Position numbers and translations under genes: made by a program. From assembly GCF_039655775.1 (NCBI RefSeq), contig NZ_JBBYXJ010000002.1, forward strand, positions 1,054,001-1,118,000: 64,000 nucleotides of DNA, in the 5' to 3' direction. Position 1 is the stretch's first letter. The number at the start of each line of letters is the position of its first letter. This DNA is from Iodidimonas sp. SYSU 1G8 (lineage in GTDB: Bacteria; Pseudomonadota; Alphaproteobacteria; SMXS01). The notes under the pieces were generated by a model, which saw only the letters and a program-made list of their open reading frames with translations, searched no databases and was not told where the DNA came from. Positions 1-8,645 of the stretch are shown piece after piece.

Positions 1-2043
1 AAGAACGCCACGGCCGGCGTGCTGTCCATTGAAACCAACGACCCCGGCTCGGAATTCGAATCGATGGCCCGGATCGGTTATGAGCTGGAGCAGGAGCGTC
101 TCGCGGGCGAGGCGATGATCTCGGTGCCGATCACCGATAAGTTCGGCGTCCGCCTCGCGGTGCGGGGCACGAAGATGTTCGGCGGCTACATCGAGAACAA
201 CGCGGGCCCGACGACCTATACCACCACCGACGCGGCGACATTCCAGCAGACCGTCCATCCCAATGACGGGCCGACGGAGGACCGGTTCCCGGCCGAGGAA
301 TCGATCTATGCGCGCCTCACCATGAAGGGCACGCCCAGCGATCGCTTCACTTACACGCTCAAGGGCTCGTTCGCGGACTACCGGATCTCGACCACCCAGG
401 GCACCGAACTGTTCGCCTGTCCGGCGCTGAACGGGCAGCCTCACGCCAGCGTGGCCGACCCCAACAATCCCGGTTTCAACATGCCGGTACCCAATCTGGA
501 CGCGGAATGCGTGCCCGATTGGCGCGGCGCCCAGAATCCCATTCCGCCGGATATCGCCGCGACCGATCCGCTGCTCAGCTGGTTCGGCAACCAGCTGGGC
601 GAGGAGTACCGGTCATGGGCGGTGACCGGCAAATTCGATTTCGACCTCGACCCGGTCGATGTCACGGCGGTGGTCAATTATCACCGGCAGCGCACCAACT
701 GGGTGGGTGATTTCGATGGCGGCGGCGCGACCTCGACCTTCGCGGGCGAGCACAGCACGTTCCAGAACTTTTCGACGGAAGTCCGCGCGGTCACCAAGTT
801 CGACTTCCCGCTGAATGCGGTCCTCGGCGTCTATTATCAGGATACGCACCGGTTCTTTAACCAGGACGTGATCTTCTCCGGCGCCGAGAATTCCGCGGTC
901 ACCGACCCGACGCGCCGTTTCGTGGCCTACGACAAGTTTTCCGAGACCGATGGGGAGACGATTTCGGTCTATGGCGAGCTGATCTGGGATATCACGGACC
1001 GGTTGCAGCTGACCGGCGGCCTGCGCTACCTGCACGAAACCAAGGATTCCTATTTCATTCAGCCCTATGTGAATCCGTTCTTCACCGGCATTTTCTACCA
1101 GGGCTATATGCTGGAGGCGGACCAGACGTTCAATGACGCGTCGCCCGAGGCCACGCTGCGCTGGGAGCCGACCGACAATTTGACGCTCTACGTGGCCTAC
1201 AAGGAAGGCTTCAAGTCCGGCGGCTTCTCCAACAGCGCCATCCACAGCACGCTCACCATCGTGAATAACGACCCGTCGACCTCGCTGCCCGATTTCGTCT
1301 TCGCGCCGGAACATGTGAAGGGGTTCGAGGGCGGCGTGAAGGCGGCGCTGCTGGATGGCACCCTGAACCTGGAGTTCGAGGCCTATCACTACAAGTTCAA
1401 GGACCTCCAGATCGACTTCTTCAACTCGCCAACCTTCGCGTTCATCACCGAAAACGCGGGCGGGGCGAAGACCGACGGCGCCGAGCTGCAGTTCACCTGG
1501 ACGCCGCCGGCCATGACGGGCCTGACCCTGACCGGGTCGCTGGCTTACAACATCGCCAAATACACGGACTTCATCGCTCCGTGCTACGCCGGCCAGAAGC
1601 CGTCGGAAGGCTGCGACCTGCCGATCAGCCCCGGCGAGGTCCCGAAGCAGCAGCTGGGCGGCCAGCAGCGGGCGCTGGCGCCGAAATGGGCGGGATCATT
1701 CGGCGTGGATTACGAAACCCCGGTCGGCGACGGCTTCCTGATCGGCCTCTCGACCAACGTCAAGTTCAAGACCAAGCACCGGCTTGGCGGCTTCAACAAT
1801 CCGTACGACGTCCAGGGCAGCTATGCGACGCTCGATGCCTCGGTCCGCTTCGGCAATGAAGGCGGCAACTGGGAATTCGCCGTCATCGGCAAGAACCTGA
1901 CCAACAAATACGCGCTGCTGTCGGCCGGCGACACGCCCGGCACCGGCGGCAATACGGGCTTTGCCAACGGCTTCGTCGCCGACCGCTACGGCACGCCCAT
2001 CGTGGGCCGGACCATCGAGTTCCAGTTCACCTGGCGCTATTGA
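1..2043 (+). CDS. TonB-dependent outer-membrane receptor, 5' end cut by window
   Basis: The frame is open from base 1 and the first residues (KNATAGVLSIET) are the end of a TonB plug domain, so the start and TonB box lie upstream of the window. The remaining ~680 residues are alternating beta-strand sequence of a 22-strand outer-membrane barrel, ending in the typical C-terminal aromatic strand (FQFTWRY) used for BAM-dependent insertion. Family knowledge: such receptors import siderophores, cobalamin or large/hydrophobic organic substrates using TonB-ExbBD energy. The barrel resembles the catabolic receptors of sphingomonads rather than a recognisable siderophore receptor, so the substrate is unknown. 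A strong intrinsic terminator follows directly, so this is the last gene of its transcript and is separate from the catabolic genes downstream. Confidence 0.93.
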   Translation, partial: KNATAGVLSIETNDPGSEFESMARIGYELEQERLAGEAMISVPITDKFGVRLAVRGTKMFGGYIENNAGPTTYTTTDAATFQQTVHPNDGPTEDRFPAEESIYARLTMKGTPSDRFTYTLKGSFADYRISTTQGTELFACPALNGQPHASVADPNNPGFNMPVPNLDAECVPDWRGAQNPIPPDIAATDPLLSWFGNQLGEEYRSWAVTGKFDFDLDPVDVTAVVNYHRQRTNWVGDFDGGGATSTFAGEHSTFQNFSTEVRAVTKFDFPLNAVLGVYYQDTHRFFNQDVIFSGAENSAVTDPTRRFVAYDKFSETDGETISVYGELIWDITDRLQLTGGLRYLHETKDSYFIQPYVNPFFTGIFYQGYMLEADQTFNDASPEATLRWEPTDNLTLYVAYKEGFKSGGFSNSAIHSTLTIVNNDPSTSLPDFVFAPEHVKGFEGGVKAALLDGTLNLEFEAYHYKFKDLQIDFFNSPTFAFITENAGGAKTDGAELQFTWTPPAMTGLTLTGSLAYNIAKYTDFIAPCYAGQKPSEGCDLPISPGEVPKQQLGGQQRALAPKWAGSFGVDYETPVGDGFLIGLSTNVKFKTKHRLGGFNNPYDVQGSYATLDASVRFGNEGGNWEFAVIGKNLTNKYALLSAGDTPGTGGNTGFANGFVADRYGTPIVGRTIEFQFTWRY

Positions 2044-2056
2044 CACGCCTCACCGG

Positions 2057-2091
2057 AAAGGCCGGGCGCGCCACGCGCGCCCGGCCTTTTT
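2057..2091 (+). terminator. Rho-independent terminator after the TonB receptor
   Basis: A 14-bp GC-rich perfect stem (arms 2057-2070 and 2076-2089) with a 5-base loop is followed by a short T run (2087-2091). It lies 14 bp after the receptor stop codon and ends that transcript before the tRNA gene. Confidence 0.85.
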
Positions 2092-2112
2092 CACGTCCTG
2101 TTCGCAGGGTCT

Positions 2113-2140
2113 TTGGCAAGCGCGCCAATAATGCTATCAG
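2113..2140 (+). promoter_or_regulatory. Possible promoter of the tRNA gene
   Basis: A -35-like TTGGCA (2113-2118) and a -10-like TATCAG (2135-2140) are separated by 16 bp, about 20 bp before the mature tRNA 5' end. Neither hexamer is perfect; the call rests on position and spacing. Confidence 0.35.
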
Positions 2141-2160
2141 AAGCCGTCCTCGCGCTCCGG

Positions 2161-2236
2161 GGGCCTGTAGCTCAATGGTTAGAGCCGGCCGCTCATAACG
2201 GTCTGGTTGCAGGTTCGAGTCCTGCCGGGCCCACCA
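2161..2236 (+). tRNA. tRNA with CAT anticodon, probably tRNA-Ile2 (lysidine type)
   Basis: All four arms fold: acceptor 2161-2167 with 2226-2232 (one G-T wobble), a 4-bp D stem, an anticodon stem 2187-2191/2199-2203 with loop CTCATAA, a T arm with TTCGAGT loop, and encoded CCA (2234-2236). The anticodon is CAT, which can be elongator Met, initiator Met or Ile2. The initiator is unlikely because the first acceptor pair is G-C, not a mismatch. The C4-G69 and C5-G68 pairs and the 8-base D loop match features of tRNA-Ile2 recognised by TilS, which converts the wobble C to lysidine for AUA decoding. Elongator tRNA-Met remains possible. Confidence 0.9.
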
Positions 2237-2371
2237 CTCAGTTTGTCGCTGAGCGTAAGCTCAAGGCAGACGCCGGATACCCCGTATCGCCGGCATGCCC
2301 GCCCCCTGCTTCTTCAATCCCCGTGCTCCGTCGCCTCGACCAGCGGCGAGGTCGCTCGCCCCGTCGGATTT

Positions 2372-2412
2372 CTGTCGCTGGATAAGCCAAAATTGTCGCG
2401 GCATATCAAGAT
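2372..2412 (+). promoter_or_regulatory. Candidate AraC-type operator, site A (Rieske operon)
   Basis: CTGTCG at 2372-2377 and TTGTCG at 2393-2398 are direct half-sites 21 bp apart; the second is followed after 7 bases by TCAAGAT (2406-2412). The same arrangement recurs at 8605-8645 and 13511-13551 and, more degenerate, at 13445-13486. Direct repeats about 21 bp apart are the usual target of AraC/XylS proteins. The element ends 64 bp before the Rieske start codon. No other feature was seen between the tRNA and this site. Confidence 0.6.
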
Positions 2413-2475
2413 CGCGGCCCCTGTTGGTCTCTAGTTTGTCCCTGATGTGATGACCGGCCTGACTGGAGAACGCTC

Positions 2476-3840
2476 ATGAGCGACGGCGCCGCGCGCTATG
2501 CCGCCGATGAAGTCCGCGATGATTTCGTTCCCAAGGAGGCCTATTTCGCTAGGGACTTCGCCGAGCTCGAGGCTGACCGGCTGTGGCCGTTCGTCTGGCA
2601 GGTCGCGTGCAGGCTGGAGGAGATTCCCGAGGTCGGCGACTATGTCACCTACGACATCGTCGACGACTCCATCATCGTCATCCGCACGGCCCAGGACCGG
2701 ATCAGGGCCTATCACAACGTCTGCCCGCACCGGGCCCGGCGCTTGCTGTCGGGATGCGGCAACACGCGGCAGATCGTGTGTCCGTTTCACGGTTGGCGTT
2801 ACGGGCTGGACGGCCGCAACATCAAGGTGATCGACAAGGCGGACTGGGGAAACTGCCTCGATCCGGACGATATCCGGCTGTCCGAGGTGCGCTGCGATCA
2901 TTGGGGCGGCTTCGTCTTCATCAACATGGATGCCCGCGCTGAACCGCTGATGGATTTTCTCGCGCCCATGACCGGGTATTGCGAGAAGTTCGAGTTCGAG
3001 AAACTGCGGTATCGCTGGTACAAGACCGTGGTGATGCCGGCTAACTGGAAGACCGTGCTCGGTTTCTTCAACGAGTTCTATCACGTGCAGCAGGCCCATC
3101 CCCAGCTGCTGGAATTCACCAACGATTATTCCCGCAGCGGCGAGTTCGGCCGGCACGCTCAGATGTGGTTCGAGGCCGACGGCGCCATGCCGTTCAGCCG
3201 CTCGCCGCGTCTGCCGCCGCGTCCCGAGCCGCCGATGAAGGACCACATCGTCGCCTTCGCCGAGCACTACAATGTCGCGCTCAAGGCGATGCTGTCCGAG
3301 CGCAACTATGCCGCCGCCATGCGCGTGCGCGATGAAGTGCCGCCCGAGACGCCGCCGCTCGACACCCTGGCCAAATGGGTCGAGTTCCAGGTCGAGGCCG
3401 CCATGGAGGACGGTGCCGGCTGGCCGGCCGACCTGACGCCCGAATACATCGAGCGCTCGGGTCTGGACTGGCACGTGTTTCCCAACACCATCTTCCTGCA
3501 TGGCCTGATCGACGGCGTGTTGTGGTATCGGATGCGGCCCAACGGGCGCGACCCGGAAAGCTGCATCTTCGACGTCTGGTCGCTGGTGCGTTATGCGCCG
3601 GGCAAGGAGCCGACGCTCGAGCGCCAGTTCTTCACCGACTGGCGCGACGGTGACTGGGGGCTGATCTACGAACAGGACTTCGCCAACATTCCCGAGGTCC
3701 AGAAAGGCTATCACTCGCGCGGCTTCAAGGGCGAGCGGACCAATCCGGTACAGGAGCGCGCGATCTCCAATTTTCACCGGGTGCTGCGGCGATTCATGAA
3801 GGATCCCCACGACAACCCACCGATCACCCGGCAACGCTGA
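2476..3840 (+). CDS. Rieske non-heme iron ring-hydroxylating oxygenase, alpha subunit
   Basis: Oxygenase component that would insert oxygen into an aromatic or alicyclic substrate, fed electrons by a reductase/ferredoxin not encoded here. The Rieske [2Fe-2S] ligands are C83-P-H85 and C102-P-F-H105 followed by the usual GW. The catalytic domain shows N190-W-K and E200-x-Y-H203-x4-H208-P, the mononuclear iron site in its Glu-containing version. Length (454 aa) is normal for an alpha subunit; no beta subunit is adjacent, though SnoaL-like proteins of the same fold class as beta subunits occur in the window. The start is supported by GGAGA about 7 bases upstream. It begins a two-gene operon with the crotonase (3 bp between stop and start) behind candidate operator A. 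The substrate cannot be read from sequence. Confidence 0.92.
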   Translation: MSDGAARYAADEVRDDFVPKEAYFARDFAELEADRLWPFVWQVACRLEEIPEVGDYVTYDIVDDSIIVIRTAQDRIRAYHNVCPHRARRLLSGCGNTRQIVCPFHGWRYGLDGRNIKVIDKADWGNCLDPDDIRLSEVRCDHWGGFVFINMDARAEPLMDFLAPMTGYCEKFEFEKLRYRWYKTVVMPANWKTVLGFFNEFYHVQQAHPQLLEFTNDYSRSGEFGRHAQMWFEADGAMPFSRSPRLPPRPEPPMKDHIVAFAEHYNVALKAMLSERNYAAAMRVRDEVPPETPPLDTLAKWVEFQVEAAMEDGAGWPADLTPEYIERSGLDWHVFPNTIFLHGLIDGVLWYRMRPNGRDPESCIFDVWSLVRYAPGKEPTLERQFFTDWRDGDWGLIYEQDFANIPEVQKGYHSRGFKGERTNPVQERAISNFHRVLRRFMKDPHDNPPITRQR

Positions 3841-3843
3841 GCC

Positions 3844-4632
3844 ATGTATGGCGACTATCGGCATATGGTCGCGAGCCGGCGCGGGCGAATTCTTACCCTG
3901 ACGCTGGACAACCCGCCGCTCAACGCGGTGAACCGGGCGCTGCATGACGAGTTATCCACTGTTTTCCAGGACGTCGCGCGCGACGACGGCTGCGACGTCG
4001 TCGTCCTGACCGGCGCGGGCAAGGCGTTCTCGGCCGGCGCGGACCTGGAAGAGATGAAGCGCGCCACAGAGGACGCGGCGCTGCGCTCGGCGCTGATGTC
4101 CCGCGCGCCCCACATCGTCCACGCCATGCTGTCGCTCGACAAGCCGGTGATCGCTCGTCTCAACGGCCATGCCATGGGACTCGGCGCCACGCTGGCGTTG
4201 CTGTGCGACGTGGTGATCGCCGCCGACACCGCGCGCATCGCCGATCCGCATGTGGGCATAGGTCTGTCGGCCGGCGACGGCGGCGCGCTGATCTGGCCGC
4301 GCTTGATCGGTTATGCCCGCGCCCGACATCACCTGCTGACCGGTGAGCCGCTGACCGCGACCGAGGCCGCCGCCATCGGGCTGATCCAAAAGGCGGTCCC
4401 ACCCGAGTCGCTGGACGAGGCGGTGAACGCCTATGCGGACCGGCTCTCGGGCGGCGCGATCCTGGCGATCCGCGCCACCAAGCGGTCGATCAACATGGCG
4501 CTGGGCCGAGACGCCGTCGCCAGCGCCGAGGCCCATATCGGCCTCGAGGCATTGACCATGGCGTCGAACGACCACCGCGAGGCGGTGATGGCCTTCCTGG
4601 AGAAACGCGCGCCGGTCTTCACCAGGACTTAA
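3844..4632 (+). CDS. Enoyl-CoA hydratase/isomerase (crotonase) family protein
   Basis: A 262-aa crotonase-fold protein acting on an acyl-CoA thioester. The oxyanion-hole segments are visible (GAGKAFSAGADL, residues 57-68, and HAMGLGATLALLCD, 109-122). The two catalytic glutamates of true hydratases are not: T116 or a neighbour occupies the first position and H136 (in DPHVG) the second. Instead it has GLSAGDGG (140-147), seen in a crotonase subfamily of uncertain chemistry. It may therefore be an isomerase, hydrolase or other crotonase rather than a standard hydratase. It starts 3 bp after the Rieske gene and belongs to the same transcript. Its stop codon shares the palindrome TTAA with the stop of the converging dehydrogenase gene. 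Confidence 0.88.
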   Translation: MYGDYRHMVASRRGRILTLTLDNPPLNAVNRALHDELSTVFQDVARDDGCDVVVLTGAGKAFSAGADLEEMKRATEDAALRSALMSRAPHIVHAMLSLDKPVIARLNGHAMGLGATLALLCDVVIAADTARIADPHVGIGLSAGDGGALIWPRLIGYARARHHLLTGEPLTATEAAAIGLIQKAVPPESLDEAVNAYADRLSGGAILAIRATKRSINMALGRDAVASAEAHIGLEALTMASNDHREAVMAFLEKRAPVFTRT

Positions 4633-5678
4633 CCGTTCATATACCGCTCCAGGTGAAACTCCACGTCGCCGAAACGGCGCTCGGAAACGATGGCCCGGCG
4701 CAGATAATGCCCGACGCGGTATTCGGTGGTGAAGCCGATGGCGCCGTGCAGGTGCACCGCCATGCCGGTGACGCGCTTGGCCGTCTCGAAGGTATTGACC
4801 CAGCAGGCCGAGACCGCCTTCTGGCGCTCCACCCTCCCGCGGCTGAACGCCGGAATCGCCCGCAGCACGCTGGAGCGGACGCTGTCGGCATCGATGAACA
4901 GGTCGGCCACGCTGTGTTGCAGCGCCTGGAAGCTGGCGAGCTTCTGGCCGAACTGGGTGCGGGTCTTCAGGTATTCGGCGGTCATCTCGATGGCGCTGTC
5001 CATGCCGCCCAGCATGTCGGCGCACAGGCAAAGCCGCGCCTCGTCGAGGGCGTCTTCCACGGCATCCAGTGCCTTGGCCGACAGCAGCCGGTCGGCGGGG
5101 ATCGTCAGGTCCAATCGGAAATCGGCGCAGTCCCTGCCGTCGACCGTCCTGTACGTCCGGCAATCGATACCCGGTTGCTCACGATCCACGAGGAAAAGGC
5201 CCACGCCGCCCTCCAGTGACGCCGTGACCAGCAGGCCGTCGGCGGCCGCGCCGTCCATCACCAGCACCTTGGTGCCCGACAGGCGGTAGCCAGCGCCGAC
5301 GCGCGCTGCGTGGGTGCGGGGCGTCAGCTGGTAGCGGATGCCCGGTTCGTACAGTGCCGGCACGAGGCGCCGTGTGCCGGCGATCATCTCCTGCAGCAGC
5401 GCCCCCCGCGCGTCGCTTGCGGCCAGTCGATCGACCAGCCTTGTCGCCAGCACGGCGCCGTCGATGAACGGACCGGGCGCCAGCGCCCGTCCCATTTCCT
5501 CGGTCAGGATCGCCAGCTCCGCCATGCCGCCGCCCAGACCGCCCGCATCCTCTGGCGCGGCGATGCCCAGCCATCCCATGTCGGCATAGCCCTGCCAGGA
5601 GGCGCCGCCGGCCTGTGCCAGATACCGCCGCGCGCTGTCGCGCAGCATGGACTGTTCGCTGTTCAGGGTGAAATCCAA
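4629..5678 (-). CDS. Acyl-CoA dehydrogenase, short subunit (probable partner of the next gene)
   Basis: FAD-dependent acyl-CoA dehydrogenase-like protein of 349 aa. The frame is open much further upstream, but homology begins at DFTLNSEQSMLRDSARRYL and a TTG codon there is preceded by GGAGG at 6-bp spacing, so TTG at 5678 is chosen. The N-terminal helical domain, a central beta domain (degenerate compared with the larger gene) and the C-terminal segment with TEYLKTRTQFGQ-like and HGAIGFTTEY stretches are recognisable. The usual C-terminal catalytic IYEGT segment is absent. Small, degenerate subunits next to a ~390-aa dehydrogenase are the pattern of alpha2-beta2 dehydrogenases known from steroid and bile-acid side-chain degradation. 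It follows the larger subunit by 20 bp. Confidence 0.88.
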   Translation of the reverse strand: MDFTLNSEQSMLRDSARRYLAQAGGASWQGYADMGWLGIAAPEDAGGLGGGMAELAILTEEMGRALAPGPFIDGAVLATRLVDRLAASDARGALLQEMIAGTRRLVPALYEPGIRYQLTPRTHAARVGAGYRLSGTKVLVMDGAAADGLLVTASLEGGVGLFLVDREQPGIDCRTYRTVDGRDCADFRLDLTIPADRLLSAKALDAVEDALDEARLCLCADMLGGMDSAIEMTAEYLKTRTQFGQKLASFQALQHSVADLFIDADSVRSSVLRAIPAFSRGRVERQKAVSACWVNTFETAKRVTGMAVHLHGAIGFTTEYRVGHYLRRAIVSERRFGDVEFHLERYMNG

Positions 5679-5698
5679 CCGCGCCTCCGACTTCCGCC

Positions 5699-6883
5699 TC
5701 AGCGGTACAGCGTGTTCCAGATGATGGTGCGCTGGACCTCGTCGGACCCGCCGAAGATGGTCGCCGCCCACCAGTACAGATATTGCGTCGAACGGCCTGC
5801 CGCGGCCGCCGGCGCGAGGGCTGGCAGCGGCGTGCTGTCTTCCGGCCGAAACGCGGGCGCCACCTGGGGCCCCAGGATCGCCAGCTCCAGATCCGCCGCG
5901 TGCAGCAGGCACTGGGCGCCGCGCACCGCCAGGGCCGACGCCGCCGCGCCCAGCGCCGGTCCGGGCTGTCCCGCCAGCACCCGCAATACCGACCATTCCA
6001 GCGCTTCCACGTCGATGGCCAGCCGGGCGTGGCGGCGTCGGTATTCGGCCGCCTGCGCCTCCGGCAGCCCATTCGACCGCTCGGCGTCGATCAGCGCCGG
6101 GATCCGCGCCATATAGCGGCACAGCATGCCGGCATAGGCGTTGTGCGTTCGCTCGTGCTCCAGCAGGAACTTGGCCTGCGTCCAGCCGCTGTTGGGCTCG
6201 CCGATCAGATTGCCCGCCGGCACCCGCACATTGTCGAGGAACACCTCGTTGACATGGTGGTCACTGTCGAGGGTCTCGATGCCGCGCACCGTGACGCCCG
6301 GCGCGTCCATCGGCACGATGATCATCGACAACCCCGCCTGCGGCTTCACCGCCGGATCGGTGCGCGCCAGACAGACCATGAAGTCCGCCATGTGGGCGTC
6401 GGTGGTCCATATCTTGTGGCCATCGATCACCCAGTCTCCGCCATCGCGCACCGCGCGTGTCCGCAGGCTGGCCAGGTCGGACCCGGCCTCCGGCTCGGAG
6501 AAGCCCTGGCAGAACCAATACTCGCCGCTGAGAATCGGCTGCAGAAAACGCTCACGCAGCGCCGGCGATCCAAACCTGCACAGCACCGGCCCGACCATGG
6601 ACAGGGCGATCAGGCAGATCTCCGGCACATTGGCGAGGCCGCACTCCCGCTCGAAGATGTAGCGTTGCACTGGCGACCAGCCGGTACCACCGAACTCGAC
6701 CGGCCAGCCCGGTGCGGTCCAGCCGCGGCGGTATAGCGCCGTTTGCCAGGCCGTGACCGTCGCGCGGTCGTTATGGAAGCCCATGGCCTCGCGCCGCGCC
6801 AGCGTGGGCGGCAGATTGGCGGCGATGAAATCGCGCACCTCCTGTCGGAAGGCCTCGTCCTCGGGCGAGAAGTCCAGCTTCAT
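5699..6883 (-). CDS. Acyl-CoA dehydrogenase, larger subunit
   Basis: A 394-aa acyl-CoA dehydrogenase that would oxidise an acyl-CoA to the 2-enoyl-CoA with FAD. The N-terminal domain starts MKLDFSPEDEAFRQEVRDF; the flavin-contact segment WFCQGFSEPEAGSDLASLRT and WVIDGHKIWTTDAH are clear, and the C terminus carries IFGGSDEVQRTII. The start ATG overlaps the stop of the upstream ligase gene by 4 bp (ATGA), indicating translational coupling. With the shorter dehydrogenase downstream it probably forms a mixed complex. The candidate catalytic base lies in the helix LLEHERTHNA, the isovaleryl-CoA-dehydrogenase-like position, but this is inferred. Confidence 0.92.
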   Translation of the reverse strand: MKLDFSPEDEAFRQEVRDFIAANLPPTLARREAMGFHNDRATVTAWQTALYRRGWTAPGWPVEFGGTGWSPVQRYIFERECGLANVPEICLIALSMVGPVLCRFGSPALRERFLQPILSGEYWFCQGFSEPEAGSDLASLRTRAVRDGGDWVIDGHKIWTTDAHMADFMVCLARTDPAVKPQAGLSMIIVPMDAPGVTVRGIETLDSDHHVNEVFLDNVRVPAGNLIGEPNSGWTQAKFLLEHERTHNAYAGMLCRYMARIPALIDAERSNGLPEAQAAEYRRRHARLAIDVEALEWSVLRVLAGQPGPALGAAASALAVRGAQCLLHAADLELAILGPQVAPAFRPEDSTPLPALAPAAAAGRSTQYLYWWAATIFGGSDEVQRTIIWNTLYR

Positions 6884-8541
6884 GCCATCGCTTTCCGTTC
6901 GCGGGAATGAGCCGCGGCCATGTCGCGCAGTCTGTCCTTGCGGACCTTGCCGGACGCGGTCTTCGGCAGCTCGGCCACCAGGATCACGCATTCCGGAGTC
7001 TTCTGCCTGGCCAGCCCCGCGTCGCGCACCAACGCTGCCACAAAGGCGAGGTCGACGGACGCACCCGCCACCGGTACGACAAAAGCGCAGATCGCCTCGC
7101 CGGTGCGGGCGCTGGGCATGGAGACGACGGCCACCTCGGTGATCGCCGGGTCGCGGAACAGCACGTCCTCGATCTCCCGGGCGCTGATGTTCTCGCCGGC
7201 CCGGATGATCAGGTCCTTCTTGCGGCCGGTACACACCAGATGGTCGCCCTCGACCAGCCGGCCCAAATCGCCCATTCGGAAAAACCCGTCCGCGTCATAC
7301 GCGTCCTGATTGTCTTCCGGGCGGGCATAGCCCAGCGCCATGCTGGGCTCGCGCGAGAGGATCTCACCTTCCTCGCCGTCTCCCGAGGGCGCGCCGGATA
7401 CCGGATCGACGATGCGCACCTCGCAACGATAAAGCTGCCCGTCGGTCTCTGCCGCCAGCGCAAGATTTTCCCGCGACGACGGCCCTCGCGTCATGGTCGG
7501 CGCCTCCGTCGCGCCGAACACCCGGAACGGGATGCAGTTGGGGAAGCAGGCGGCTGCCTCGCGGATCAGGCTGGGCGGCACGGACGCGCCGCCGCACAGA
7601 AAATAGCGCAGGCTGTCCAGCGTCTCGCCGCGCTCGCGTGCTACCGCCACGAGGTCCTGCATGAACGGCGTCGCGCCCAGCATGAACGAGCAGCCGTGAC
7701 GGCGGATCGCGTCGAACGCCTCGGCGGCGTTCCAGACGTCGGTCATCACCACCGGCACGTCGCAGGTCCACGGCGCGTTGAGCGCCCACAGATAGCCGCT
7801 GATATGGGTAAGTGGAGACGGCGAGAATGTCCGATCCTCGGGGCCCAGACCCATGGCGGCCGTCATCTTCACCGAATCCGCGTTCAGCGTATTGTGGGAG
7901 TGCAGCACGCCTTTCGGCCGCCCGGTCGTCCCCGAGGTGTACATCAGCAGCTTGACCGCGTCAGGATCGACCGTGCGCGTCTCGGCGAGCGGTGCGCCGC
8001 TCAGCAGGTCGTCGAAGCACAGGAAGCCGTCGGCCCGGTCGCGCACCGTGACCAGCAGCGGCGCCGCGTCGAACGACGGTGCAAGCCGCGCCATCATCGC
8101 CGCATGGTCGAAATTGCGGAACAGGCGCGGCACGAACACCACGCGGGTGCGTGCCTCGTTCAGCATGTAGCCGACTTCGGCGTCCCGGTAGATCGGCACG
8201 ATCGGATTGACCACAACGCCGGTCATCGCCGCGGCCAGGTTGATTACCGCCGCTTCCCACCAGTTGGGCAGCTGGAACGAGATCACCGCGCCCGGCGCGA
8301 GGCCGATAGCGTCGAACCACCCGGCCAGCCGCAGGGCGCGATCGTGGAGCTGGCCGCGGGTCAGCGCCAGGCCGTTGTCGATCATCTGGATCCGGTCCGG
8401 CGCCGCATGCACCAGCGCGGCGGCATCGGCGGCGATGGTGCGGTTCAGCCAGTCGCCCGACCGCACCCATTGCTCGGCCAGCGCGCCGTTCCAGCGCACG
8501 GTCCACCCGCCAGCATCACGCCGCGATGTCTGCTCGTTCAC
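6880..8541 (-). CDS. AMP-forming acyl-CoA synthetase (fatty/alicyclic/aromatic acid-CoA ligase)
   Basis: ANL-superfamily ligase of 553 aa that activates a carboxylic acid through an acyl-AMP to its CoA ester. The P-loop-like motif YTSGTTGRPKG lies at residues 201-211, the hinge/A8 motif GRKKDLIIRAGENIS near residue 440, and the catalytic Lys in TASGKVRKD near the C terminus. The sequence resembles cyclohexanecarboxylate-type ligases, but the acid cannot be named. GTG at 8541 is chosen, with GGGGAG upstream. It is the first gene of the ligase-dehydrogenase-dehydrogenase operon and is preceded by candidate operator B, whose end is 64 bp from this start codon. Confidence 0.9.
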   Translation of the reverse strand: MNEQTSRRDAGGWTVRWNGALAEQWVRSGDWLNRTIAADAAALVHAAPDRIQMIDNGLALTRGQLHDRALRLAGWFDAIGLAPGAVISFQLPNWWEAAVINLAAAMTGVVVNPIVPIYRDAEVGYMLNEARTRVVFVPRLFRNFDHAAMMARLAPSFDAAPLLVTVRDRADGFLCFDDLLSGAPLAETRTVDPDAVKLLMYTSGTTGRPKGVLHSHNTLNADSVKMTAAMGLGPEDRTFSPSPLTHISGYLWALNAPWTCDVPVVMTDVWNAAEAFDAIRRHGCSFMLGATPFMQDLVAVARERGETLDSLRYFLCGGASVPPSLIREAAACFPNCIPFRVFGATEAPTMTRGPSSRENLALAAETDGQLYRCEVRIVDPVSGAPSGDGEEGEILSREPSMALGYARPEDNQDAYDADGFFRMGDLGRLVEGDHLVCTGRKKDLIIRAGENISAREIEDVLFRDPAITEVAVVSMPSARTGEAICAFVVPVAGASVDLAFVAALVRDAGLARQKTPECVILVAELPKTASGKVRKDRLRDMAAAHSRERKAMA

Positions 8542-8604
8542 CCGCCTGCGCTCCCCGCAAATGCAGTCTCCGGTACCCTGATCCTATGGAGGCTGTCCGG
8601 CAAT

Positions 8605-8645
8605 ATCTTGATATTTGACGACAATCCCCGGATATTCGGCGGCAG
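8605..8645 (-). promoter_or_regulatory. Candidate AraC-type operator, site B (ligase operon / araC promoter)
   Basis: On the minus strand, CTGCCG (8645-8640) and TTGTCG (8624-8619) are direct half-sites 21 bp apart, followed after 7 bases by TCAAGAT (8611-8605). The core matches site A exactly in both conserved blocks and ends 64 bp before the ligase start, as in site A. It also lies between the ligase and the divergent AraC-type gene, so it could serve autoregulation. Confidence 0.6.

Noticed and set aside
2237-2265. Hairpins after the tRNA (CTCAG...CTGAG, GAGC-GTAA-GCTC)
   Set aside because: Short stems with no T run; not convincing as a terminator.
2431-3945. Long open frame (504 codons) on the minus strand opposite the Rieske gene
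   Set aside because: Antisense shadow of a GC-rich gene: no family motif and fully covered by a clear oxygenase on the plus strand. Similar shadows at 613-1389, 6907-8751, 18770-20083 and 61769-63511 were dismissed for the same reason.
5679-6122. Extension of the short acyl-CoA dehydrogenase through a long open frame
   Set aside because: These codons overlap the larger dehydrogenase in another frame; family homology starts at the TTG at 5678, with GGAGG upstream.
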